A stretch of 64,000 nt of DNA from JAGOTP01 sp964567995 (GTDB lineage: Bacteria; Patescibacteriota; Patescibacteriia; 2-12-FULL-60-25), in contig CAZMOB010000001.1 in the NCBI GenBank assembly GCA_964567995.1, positions 372,001 to 436,000 on the forward strand, given 5' to 3'. The position numbers and the translations under genes were made by a program. How positions within the stretch are numbered: position 1 is the first letter of the stretch; each line of letters opens with the position of its first letter. This document shows positions 38,413 through 45,774 of this stretch, piece after piece. The notes under the pieces were generated by a model. That model was not told the DNA's origin. It was given only the letters and a program-made list of their open reading frames with translations, and searched no databases.

Positions 38413-39690
38413 ATGGACGCTGGCGACTCACTCGATCAGTTCCGGCTCTTGAAGGCCCTTGGAGCAGGCAGCATGGGAACCGTGTTCCTGGCTCGTGATA
38501 CAAAGACCATGAACGAGGTCGCCCTTAAGATTCTTGTTGATCGGAACGCTCCCTTCGCTTGGCGCTTTTTGAAAGAGCAGCTGATTCTTGCTCGGCTCTC
38601 GCCCTCCTGCCCGGGCGTTCCGAAGTACCTCGGATGCGGAGAATGGAACGGCTGGTGCTACCTGGCGATGGAACGGCTCAAAGGCCAGCCTCTTAGCACG
38701 CGACTGGAAGAGAAAGGGCCGCTGCCTCCGGCAGAAGCAATTCGTGTCGCAGCACAGATCGCCAGCATCATGGTGAGCGTGCATGCCCAAGGCATCATCC
38801 ACCGTGACCTCAACCCCAACAACATCTTCCTTGAAGAAGGCGGTGGCGTCAGGGTACTGGATTTTGGGATCGGGCGATTCAAGGACGCCTCTGGGAGCCA
38901 CACGGAACCGGGGGTCTTCTGCGGAACTCCCGAGCATTCGAGCTGCCGGCATCTGCGAAACGCCTCGCTGGCTGATGAATCAGATGACACCTACAGCATC
39001 GTTTCAATGTTCTACACGATGCTCACGGGGCTACTCGCCTACCCTAAGGGAGGGCTATCTCGCGAGGCCTACCAGGCCCGCGAGAGACTTCCCGATCCGA
39101 CTGGAATCAACCAGCGAGAGTGGGTGATTATCTCCCGCGGCCTGAATCCTGACTCATCAAAACACTACGCGAACGCCAGTGAGCTGGAAACAGACCTTCT
39201 TCACCTCCTCACTGCACCGGTTTCGACACCGGTACAAACGGCGACCAAGGCCAGGGTTATCGAACGGCCAGCCGCTCCGGCCAAGCCTCCTCGGCAACCA
39301 CATTTTCCGAACCCGGTACTCGTGTTCACTTCCCTACTCGTGCTCGGACTGGGCCTGGCTTCAATCCTGGGTTCCACCGCGAACGAGGAACGGGGGAGTG
39401 AAGCCGCATTTCTGCCATCACCCATTCAGAGCGATGCCAGCGTTCCTGATACCGGTCCATCCCCTCCTCCCTGGCGCAGGCAACGTTCGGGCCAGGCCAG
39501 ACCGGAACCCCCTCCCACCGATCCAGGAGCGCACCTGATCTGGCTCCGCCGAAACATCGGCTTCCTGAACTCGGAAGAGCGACGGGAATGGTGCCAGTTC
39601 CTCTCTCTGCGAGACGGTGCCGTGCCAGGTCGAACTGAGACGAACCTCCCTCGCCGCTGCAGCCGGTTCCTACCGAGGCAACAGCCTTGA
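38413..39690 (+). CDS. Hanks-type Ser/Thr protein kinase with one membrane helix
   Basis: 425 aa from MDAGDSLDQFRLLKALGAGS. Glycine loop GAGSMGTV (17-24), VALK lysine 39, catalytic loop HRDLNPNN (130-137), DFG (150-152) and GTPEHSS in place of the APE region (about 171). The catalytic-loop lysine usual in Ser/Thr kinases (HRDLKPxN) is Asn 134. After the kinase domain come a Pro/Ala linker, a membrane helix (VFTSLLVLGLGLASILG, about 304-320) and a disordered tail. GAGG 8 nt upstream supports the start. The GC-rich codons and isolated unit suggest transfer. The substrate is unknown; it lacks PASTA repeats. Confidence 0.85.
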   Translation: MDAGDSLDQFRLLKALGAGSMGTVFLARDTKTMNEVALKILVDRNAPFAWRFLKEQLILARLSPSCPGVPKYLGCGEWNGWCYLAMERLKGQPLSTRLEEKGPLPPAEAIRVAAQIASIMVSVHAQGIIHRDLNPNNIFLEEGGGVRVLDFGIGRFKDASGSHTEPGVFCGTPEHSSCRHLRNASLADESDDTYSIVSMFYTMLTGLLAYPKGGLSREAYQARERLPDPTGINQREWVIISRGLNPDSSKHYANASELETDLLHLLTAPVSTPVQTATKARVIERPAAPAKPPRQPHFPNPVLVFTSLLVLGLGLASILGSTANEERGSEAAFLPSPIQSDASVPDTGPSPPPWRRQRSGQARPEPPPTDPGAHLIWLRRNIGFLNSEERREWCQFLSLRDGAVPGRTETNLPRRCSRFLPRQQP

Positions 39691-39733
39691 GGGAACAAAG
39701 AACGTGGCCACGCGGTGCTCCCCGCACGTGACC

Positions 39734-39781
39734 AAACCCCCGTCCACCAAACGCCAGACATGGCTCAGGTGACGGGGGTTT
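39734..39781 (+). terminator. Intrinsic terminator of island IV
   Basis: AAACCCCCGTC (39734-39744) and GACGGGGGTTT (39771-39781) with a 26-nt loop that adds ACC/GGT pairing. Confidence 0.82.
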
Positions 39782-39789
39782 CACATTTC

Positions 39790-40527
39790 CTAAATAGACA
39801 GAAGGTCAGCGATCAACTGTTTATTAGTGTTATGCTTACGCAGCGTTTCTAGATACTCCGCTCTGGTGAGGGACTTGATCGATTTAATATCCAAATCTCT
39901 CCCCCGCTCCGCAAATCGTTTCAAGACTTCGTCAGCAGTAATTTTCAATCTGACTTCGAAATAAAATCCGATGTTCGTCCTCCGCTCCAAATACATGGCT
40001 CGTAGATAGGCTTCGGCAATATCTGATTCTTCCACCAATGCCTCTTCTGCCAATTCTTTATAGAGAGAAGCAAAGACATCCTGTCCGGTCTTCAATTCAG
40101 GCGGTGTTTCCATGAGCCCACCCAATAGATCTATGGTGTTTTGATTCATGGATCTTCCAGACAGTTCGACCATCAAATACCGATCATCTTCTGTTTTGAC
40201 TGTTGCGCCCGTGAAGCACCCTTTTCGATAATGTGGTTCAGATAAATCAAAATATGCTGGTATTTCGATCAATGAATGTCCTTTATATTCAAAGATAGCC
40301 AGGTCAAGTCGAAGCGTTCCTCCATCCTGGAGAAAATTGTTTAACCGATACGTCAAGCCATTGTAGATTCTTTTATTTTGCCGTTCTGCCAGAGCGACCT
40401 TTGCCTCCCATACCGTTTCTAATTGAGGCTCAACCACTGGATCAATCATCCGGTTAGATGGGCCAATTGTTACCGACAAGTCTTCCGGAGCAAACCTCCC
40501 CAGAGCAAGGACTTTTGGAGGAAACAT
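39790..40527 (-). CDS. Nudix-like hydrolase
   Basis: 245 aa from MFPPKVLALGRFAPEDLSV. The Nudix-box-like segment is GGLMETPPELKTG followed by SLYKELAEEALVEE, with K for the usual R of REUxEE. The N-terminal 110 residues are a separate domain of unknown type. The substrate cannot be predicted. I reject the longer frame to 40890: it runs through tRNA-Glu and a GC-rich remnant. A promoter supports the short start: TTGAAC (40563-40568 on the plus coordinates), an 18-bp spacer and an extended -10 TGCTATGCT (-10 hexamer 40539-40544), 11 nt before the ATG. Confidence 0.7.
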   Translation of the reverse strand: MFPPKVLALGRFAPEDLSVTIGPSNRMIDPVVEPQLETVWEAKVALAERQNKRIYNGLTYRLNNFLQDGGTLRLDLAIFEYKGHSLIEIPAYFDLSEPHYRKGCFTGATVKTEDDRYLMVELSGRSMNQNTIDLLGGLMETPPELKTGQDVFASLYKELAEEALVEESDIAEAYLRAMYLERRTNIGFYFEVRLKITADEVLKRFAERGRDLDIKSIKSLTRAEYLETLRKHNTNKQLIADLLSI

Positions 40528-40559
40528 AGAATAAAGGGAGCATAGCAAGCGGGTCCTAA

Positions 40560-40800
40560 GCTGTTCAATGTCGCGCCGGACCAGCGATCGGCGGCCGTCT
40601 TCATCAGCTAGATCTGGCCGACGATCGACGCCTTGGAGCCCGCCCTGAGCAGCGATCCGAGGCTCGGTGGCAGGGTCACCCGCTCGACTGAAACGGAGGT
40701 CATCGACGATGACACCGAACGAGAGTACCCCTTTCCACGCACCCGTGCGAACAGCAATGCACCCTCTCGCATGCCTGTCCCCGGGTGCGTTGTCTGTTTT
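40560..40800 (+). other. GC-rich remnant of a plus-strand island
   Basis: Between the Nudix promoter and tRNA-Glu there are about 230 bases of markedly GC-rich sequence like the complete islands. No frame has a convincing start, but a plus-oriented terminator ends it (40737-40790). A short open tail ending ...SAAVFIS at a TAG (about 40612) could be the C terminus of a deleted gene. I interpret this as a decayed cassette. No other function is seen. Confidence 0.4.
40737..40790 (+). terminator. Terminator-like hairpin of the island remnant
   Basis: ACGCACCCG (40737-40745) pairs with CGGGTGCGT (40782-40790), with inner TGCG/CGCA, followed by TGTCTGTTTT. Confidence 0.7.
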
Positions 40801-40828
40801 ACAAAAATTACAACAATTTCTTATAAAC

Positions 40829-40857
40829 AAAAAACACTCGCGATGCGGGTGTTTTTT
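40829..40857 (-). terminator. Intrinsic terminator after tRNA-Glu
   Basis: AACACTCGC/GCGGGTGTT, 3-nt loop, A-run on the left and T-run on the right. It lies immediately 3' of the tRNA on the minus strand. Confidence 0.88.
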
Positions 40858-40860
40858 TGA

Positions 40861-40935
40861 TGGTAGCCCCAGGGGGAATCGAACCCCCATTTACCCCGTG
40901 AGAGGGGGTTGTCCTAGCCATTAAACGATGAGGCC
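40861..40935 (-). tRNA. tRNA-Glu(CTC)
   Basis: The minus-strand cloverleaf starts GGCCTCATCGTTTAATGG, anticodon loop CTCTCAC with anticodon CTC, T arm GGGTTCGATTCCC, encoded CCA. The acceptor has a G-T first pair. It reads GAG. Confidence 0.93.
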
Positions 40936-40962
40936 ATGTACGCAGGCGGCCTCGAGCTGACG

Positions 40963-42315
40963 TCAGCTGTAGCGCTCCCACGATTTGTCTTGTCGCACCA
41001 GCAACTCCCCTGCTCGATTTGGTTCGGCCATCAACTCTTTGATGACGCGCTCCATGCGAGCACCAACGGAGTCCAACCGACCCTCTGAGGCTTTCGCGAA
41101 CACGATGTCGCCTGGCTTGATAAAACGCTGCAACCACTGGCCAGCTTCTGGCACATCTTCGAAGAGATGAACCTGTTCATCGGTCATCCCATTCGCGAGC
41201 GCACCGTCAGCCAAAACCCGCGCCATCCTACCACACGGGACCAAATGGTCAATTTTGAGACGAGCCGCTTCGGCCCCGATGAAACGATGCATGCGCTCAG
41301 CGGATTCACCCAATTCACGCATCTCACCGATACACGCGATCTTGCGCTGACCCGCGCTTACTTGGGTTTCGGCAAGGTCTCGTAACCCGGCCAAGACAGC
41401 AGCCGGTGAAGCGTTATAGGTGTCATCATACAGAACGGTGCCCTTGATCCCTGGAATGATTCTGGTTCGGCCTGGATAGGGTTCAAACTTACTCACGAAG
41501 CCTCGATACTCCTCAGGGGTGAAATCAAGAGCAACAGCGACTGCCAAGGCCGCCCCAATGGCATAGGCGACCGATCGACCGAAGACCCCGGGAATGTAGA
41601 ACGTCTCTTCACGTTGCAACACTTTGAAACGCAGCTCCAATCCGATGGGTAATTCTCCGTGATCAGTACTCTTGATTACCACTTTATGCGACAACATTCG
41701 AATGTCAGCCCCATCCGCTTCTCCGAAGGTTAGGGCTGGGGTAGCCGTCGCATGGCGCATGGCAAAGACACGACGATCATCGGCATTCAAGATCACGGTC
41801 CCCTCTGAACGAGTTTGCCTGACCGGTTTCGTCTCTTCGTCCACCAAGGCTTCAGCCGAAGGAAAGTTCGAGGTGTGAACCGGCGTCAGCCCTTCGTTGT
41901 CTGGCATCACAGCACTCACCACGGCGATATCGGGCGTAAGGAGGCTGAGGAGATAGTCCAAATCGTTTGGCTTGTCAGCGCCGATCTCAAACACGAAGGT
42001 TTTGACCCCGAGCTTTTTGAAGCCTGAGCCATAGACAAAGGCGTCCTTCAACAAACGAAGCCAGGAACCAATCGATCGGCTGGGCGCATCGTGACCGAAG
42101 ACCGTGAGCGGAACTCCCAGTTCATTGTTGTAGCTTTTTGGCGAGACGCGAAAGGGGGCACTGTGGTCATGACAGGCCAACATCGCCCCAATCGCCCGCT
42201 TGGTGGTGGTCTTCCCGACTGCGCCGCTGACGGTAATTACGAACGGACGCTCTCTCTGCAAGACTTTCTTGGCTTGCTGACCCAACCAGCCTTCCAACGA
42301 GGTTCGAAGACTCAT
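40963..42315 (-). CDS. murF: UDP-MurNAc-tripeptide--D-Ala-D-Ala ligase (MurF-type)
   Basis: 450 aa Mur ligase. ATP loop VSGAVGKTTTKRAI (residues 29-42), central domain with FEIGADKPNDLDYL and the ligase motif SYNNELGVPLTVFG characteristic of MurF, then ILNADD, DDTYNASPAAVLAGL and a C-terminal Rossmann domain GDIVFAKASEGRLDSVG. It adds D-Ala-D-Ala to the muropeptide, using the product of alr at 12.2 kb. It follows ftsI by 19 nt on the same strand. Confidence 0.92.
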   Translation of the reverse strand: MSLRTSLEGWLGQQAKKVLQRERPFVITVSGAVGKTTTKRAIGAMLACHDHSAPFRVSPKSYNNELGVPLTVFGHDAPSRSIGSWLRLLKDAFVYGSGFKKLGVKTFVFEIGADKPNDLDYLLSLLTPDIAVVSAVMPDNEGLTPVHTSNFPSAEALVDEETKPVRQTRSEGTVILNADDRRVFAMRHATATPALTFGEADGADIRMLSHKVVIKSTDHGELPIGLELRFKVLQREETFYIPGVFGRSVAYAIGAALAVAVALDFTPEEYRGFVSKFEPYPGRTRIIPGIKGTVLYDDTYNASPAAVLAGLRDLAETQVSAGQRKIACIGEMRELGESAERMHRFIGAEAARLKIDHLVPCGRMARVLADGALANGMTDEQVHLFEDVPEAGQWLQRFIKPGDIVFAKASEGRLDSVGARMERVIKELMAEPNRAGELLVRQDKSWERYS

Positions 42316-42334
42316 AGACGTATATCGTAGTCAA

Positions 42335-44119
42335 TCAGGAGCCAGACGGCAACGGACGCTCCGGTTCAACGTGGAAATACGAGAGGAGGAACTGAGCGAT
42401 TTCTCCAAAGATCGGGGCAGCTGATGATTCAGCAAATTGGACTGTCCGAGGACGATCAATCTTCACGATCATCGCAAATTTCGGGTGATCTGCGGGGGCA
42501 TAGCCAGCGAAGGAACCGATCGTCACATCAGGTGGGAGATATCCTCCCTTTTTCGGATCAGGAATCTGAGCGGTTCCAGTCTTTCCAGCAACATAGTAAC
42601 CAGGAACACCGGCTCGTTTGCCATGCCCATTCTCTACCACGTTCACCAACATACCCGTCACTAAACGAGCTGTTCGGGAACTCACCACTTCACGTACCGC
42701 TTCTGGTTTGGTCTTTGTACTCACCCCATCTTGAATCACCTCTTGAATGATGTAGGGCTTCATAAGACTCCCGTTATTCGCGAGAGCTCCATACGCTGCA
42801 ACAAGCTGGAGAGGGGTTGTTGTGATTCCTTGTCCGAAAGAAGCGGTTGCCGCAAAGACCTGACCTTTGCGATCAAGGTTCGCAATCGTGCCCTTTGTCT
42901 CAGATGGTAATTCGATCCCAGTTTTATCCCCGAATCCAAAACGCTTTACGTATTCTTTGAAGTTTTCTTTCCCTACAAGTCTTTGAACAAAAATTGTACC
43001 CGTATTCAAAGACATCTCTAACACCTTGATCATCGACTGAGTTCCATGGGCAAGCTTATCTGAATTACGAATTGGTTTGTCATCAATCATCTCCAAGCCT
43101 TTATCGACGTAGGTTGTCTGAGGTGTGATTTTTCCTGACTCGATACCTGCCGCCATGGTGAACGCTTTGAAGATAGAGCCTGGCTCATATGGCGTGAACG
43201 TCGATGGGTTGTTCAGCAGGCTGATGTCCTTGATCTTCCCAACTTCTGAGGGAAGAAAATTCGGCGCAGAGCACATCCCCAAAATAGCTCCCGTTTCTGG
43301 ATCTAACACAATGGCCGTAGCGGCATCCGCTTCAAAACGAGTGACCGCATCCACCATCTTCTGACAGACGAATTGCTGGATGCTACGATCAATCGTTAAG
43401 ACGATATCAGCTCCTTGCTTGGCTGGCTTGACCGTCGCTTGTCCAAAGGCTAAACGCCGACCCAACGCATCACGTTCCCCTTCGATCATTCCAGGTTCAC
43501 CAGCCAGGAGCTTATCTTCATACCCTTCGATGCCGTATTTCCCTTCGCGCACCCCTTGATCAGTATTGACCGTAAAGCCGATAATTTGTCCGCCCATGCC
43601 AGTCTCCGGATACAAGCGAGCGGAACCCTGAGCCACCCATAATCCACGAACAGCCTTCTCACGAATACGCTCAACTTTTTCGAACGGGATATCCTTAGCG
43701 AGCGGAAGATAGGCCGAACTACTGGCCGCGAGGAAACGACTGAGTAATTCTTCCTTTGGTTGATCTAGGATAGCGGCCGCTTCGGTGGCGACGGCATCTT
43801 TATCTTTCATGTCACGTGGAGCGGCGAAGAGATTCCAAGCCGGTCGATCCTTGGCGACGGGGTAGAGTTTTTTATCCCACTGATCACGCACATAAATCGT
43901 TCCCCGCGTCGCATCCAGGGAGGCCTTCAAATCATGTTGATCCGCCGCCAATAATTGGTAGACTTCACGCTCCATCACCTGGAGCTGAAAAAAACGGGCG
44001 ACGATCAGCAGAGACAGAAGTAAGCAACCCGCCTGTACGACGCGCATCCGTGTCAAAAAAGGCAGGACCGTTTCGCGGGGACGAAAGGTCGGACGGGTAA
44101 GTCGAAAGGGCTGCGCCAT
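42335..44119 (-). CDS. ftsI: Division transpeptidase FtsI/PBP3
   Basis: 594 aa class B PBP. One membrane helix (VVQAGCLLLSLLIVARFFQL, about residues 28-47), a pedestal domain, then the transpeptidase with active-site SIFK (YEPGSIFKAFTMAAG), SLN (EMSLNTGTIF) and KTG (VAGKTGTAQIP). No PASTA domain. It acts in septal peptidoglycan synthesis with the murF product pathway. TATACT (44129-44134 on the plus coordinates, with upstream TGC) is 9 nt before the ATG, pointing to a leaderless transcript. Confidence 0.95.
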   Translation of the reverse strand: MAQPFRLTRPTFRPRETVLPFLTRMRVVQAGCLLLSLLIVARFFQLQVMEREVYQLLAADQHDLKASLDATRGTIYVRDQWDKKLYPVAKDRPAWNLFAAPRDMKDKDAVATEAAAILDQPKEELLSRFLAASSSAYLPLAKDIPFEKVERIREKAVRGLWVAQGSARLYPETGMGGQIIGFTVNTDQGVREGKYGIEGYEDKLLAGEPGMIEGERDALGRRLAFGQATVKPAKQGADIVLTIDRSIQQFVCQKMVDAVTRFEADAATAIVLDPETGAILGMCSAPNFLPSEVGKIKDISLLNNPSTFTPYEPGSIFKAFTMAAGIESGKITPQTTYVDKGLEMIDDKPIRNSDKLAHGTQSMIKVLEMSLNTGTIFVQRLVGKENFKEYVKRFGFGDKTGIELPSETKGTIANLDRKGQVFAATASFGQGITTTPLQLVAAYGALANNGSLMKPYIIQEVIQDGVSTKTKPEAVREVVSSRTARLVTGMLVNVVENGHGKRAGVPGYYVAGKTGTAQIPDPKKGGYLPPDVTIGSFAGYAPADHPKFAMIVKIDRPRTVQFAESSAAPIFGEIAQFLLSYFHVEPERPLPSGS

Positions 44120-44297
44120 TTGGCAATAAGTATAGCATATTCAATCTGGTAGAACCTTTTTGAAGGTTGAATATAAAAAGAATACTTTTTGTATTCTTTT
44201 TTGAAACCTTGGTATTTGGCTCTTTATCATTGTCAGAGCGCTTTGGTACCTCAAAGGGGATGACGCCTATCCTATATATAGGTATGATAGAAGAACT
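44120..44297. promoter_or_regulatory. Divergent promoter region of ftsI and lemA
   Basis: 178 bases. It holds the ftsI TATACT box (44129-44134, minus), AACCTT-TTTG-AAGGTT, a hairpin AAAAAGAATAC/GTATTCTTTTT (44175-44201), the 12-bp palindrome CCTATATATAGG (44271-44282) and TATGAT (44283-44288) 9 nt before lemA. The palindrome abuts the lemA -10 box, where an operator would block transcription. Confidence 0.5.
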
Positions 44298-44852
44298 ATG
44301 ATCATCCTTTGGATTCTCCTCGGCTTGGCCGTTGTCGTTGGATTGTGGGTCATGGCTGCCTACAATGGTCTTATCCGTCTTCGTAACCAGGTGGACGAAG
44401 GCTGGTCGGATATCGATGTACAGCTCAAGCGTCGCTATGATTTAATTCCCAACCTCATCAATACGGTTAAAGGCTATGCCGCCCATGAGTCGAAAGTGTT
44501 TGAAAACGTGACCGCCGCCCGCAGTGCCGCGATGGGAGCTAAATCCCCTGCCGAACGTGAACAGGCTGAGAACATGCTGACCGGAACGTTGAAGACCTTA
44601 TTCGCCGTGAGTGAAGCCTACCCAGAACTGAAAGCGAACGAGAACTTCTTGAAACTTCAAGATGAGTTGTCCGATACCGAAAACAAAATCCAAGCTTCCC
44701 GCCGCTTCTACAATGGCATGGTCCGTGACTTCAACACTAAGCTTCAAGTTTTCCCAACCAACATGATTGGGACACGCCTCGGCTTTCAAGCTCGCTCATT
44801 CTTTGAGATCGCCAACGAGACCGAACGCGAAACCCCCAAGGTTCAGTTCTAA
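44298..44852 (+). CDS. lemA: LemA family membrane protein
   Basis: 184 aa. The N-terminal membrane helix is IILWILLGLAVVVGLWVMAAY. The LemA core follows: YNGLIRLRNQVDEGWSDIDV, QLKRRYDLIPNLINTVKGYA, EKVT-like FENVTAARSAAMGA, NENFLKLQDELSDTENKIQA and RRFYNGMVRDFN. LemA proteins are commonly next to htpX, as here (15 nt). Their role is unclear but linked to envelope stress and proteolysis. The TATGAT box 9 nt upstream gives the start. Confidence 0.93.
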   Translation: MIILWILLGLAVVVGLWVMAAYNGLIRLRNQVDEGWSDIDVQLKRRYDLIPNLINTVKGYAAHESKVFENVTAARSAAMGAKSPAEREQAENMLTGTLKTLFAVSEAYPELKANENFLKLQDELSDTENKIQASRRFYNGMVRDFNTKLQVFPTNMIGTRLGFQARSFFEIANETERETPKVQF

Positions 44853-44867
44853 TCCCTCCTTGGACCG

Positions 44868-45767
44868 ATGTACAACCAAATCGCTGCCAATCGAAGAAAG
44901 AGCGTGCTGCTCATGACCCTATTTGTCGGCCTCTGTGCCGCAGCGGGTTACGTGTACGGCTTTGTGAGCCAGACTGGATCGAGCGGCTTAGCTTTTGCAT
45001 TGATCATCTCTCTCGGCTATACGGCGTTTAGCTGGTTCTTCGGGGATCGAATGGTTCTTTGGTCAAACGGTGGCCAACAGATCGAGACACGCGAGCAGAA
45101 TCCTTATCTCTGGAATTTGGTCGAGAATCTCTGTATCGCTTCGGGTCAACCACTTCCCAAGATCTATCTCATCCAGGATCCCGCCTTGAACGCCTTCGCG
45201 ACCGGTCGCGACCCGAAACATGCCTCGATCGCTCTCACGACCGGCATCGTCCAAGCGCTCGAAAACGAGGAATTGGAGGGAGTGATTGCCCACGAATTAT
45301 CCCACGTGAAAAACGAAGATACCAAGGTGATGTTGCTCGCAGCCGTTCTCATCGGCGTTCTAAGCTTGATTGGCGACTGGATGTTCCGAAGCGTCTTCTT
45401 CCGCCGCCGGGACGATCGAGAAGAGCGGGACGGTTTAGGTCAAATCGCTCTCATTGCCGGCATCGTCTTCATCGTAATCTCCCCGATCATTGGGCAGCTC
45501 ATTCAACTCGCCATCAGCCGTCAGCGAGAATATTTGGCCGACGCAAGCGGCGCCTTGCTCACGCGCTACCCAGACGGTCTGGCACGTGCTTTGGAGAAGA
45601 TTCGGGCTTCCGGCACAGCCGTCGCTCGCTCGTCCACGGCAACAGCCCATCTCTGGATCGCCGATCCAAAAGGTTCCTCCCCTTCTTTCTGGCAAAAACT
45701 CAACGGTCTCTTCTCGACCCATCCTCCGATCGAAGAACGCATTAAACGTCTCCGTAGCCTGACCTAA
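44868..45767 (+). CDS. htpX: HtpX-type membrane zinc metalloprotease
   Basis: 299 aa M48 protease. Two N-terminal helices (SVLLMTLFVGLCAAAGYVYG and GLAFALIISLGYTAFSWFFG) and two central ones surround the active site. The zinc motif HELSH is in IAHELSHVKNEDTKVM, and the third ligand is a glutamate in QREYLADASGALLTRYP. It degrades misfolded membrane proteins. Forms an operon with lemA and probably clpC (7 nt downstream). Confidence 0.95.
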   Translation: MYNQIAANRRKSVLLMTLFVGLCAAAGYVYGFVSQTGSSGLAFALIISLGYTAFSWFFGDRMVLWSNGGQQIETREQNPYLWNLVENLCIASGQPLPKIYLIQDPALNAFATGRDPKHASIALTTGIVQALENEELEGVIAHELSHVKNEDTKVMLLAAVLIGVLSLIGDWMFRSVFFRRRDDREERDGLGQIALIAGIVFIVISPIIGQLIQLAISRQREYLADASGALLTRYPDGLARALEKIRASGTAVARSSTATAHLWIADPKGSSPSFWQKLNGLFSTHPPIEERIKRLRSLT

Positions 45768-45774
45768 CCTTCTT

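Noticed and set aside
39790..40890. 366-aa reading of the Nudix gene
   Set aside because: The N-terminal 120 codons run through tRNA-Glu, its terminator and a GC-rich remnant. A promoter directly upstream of ATG 40527 supports the shorter protein.
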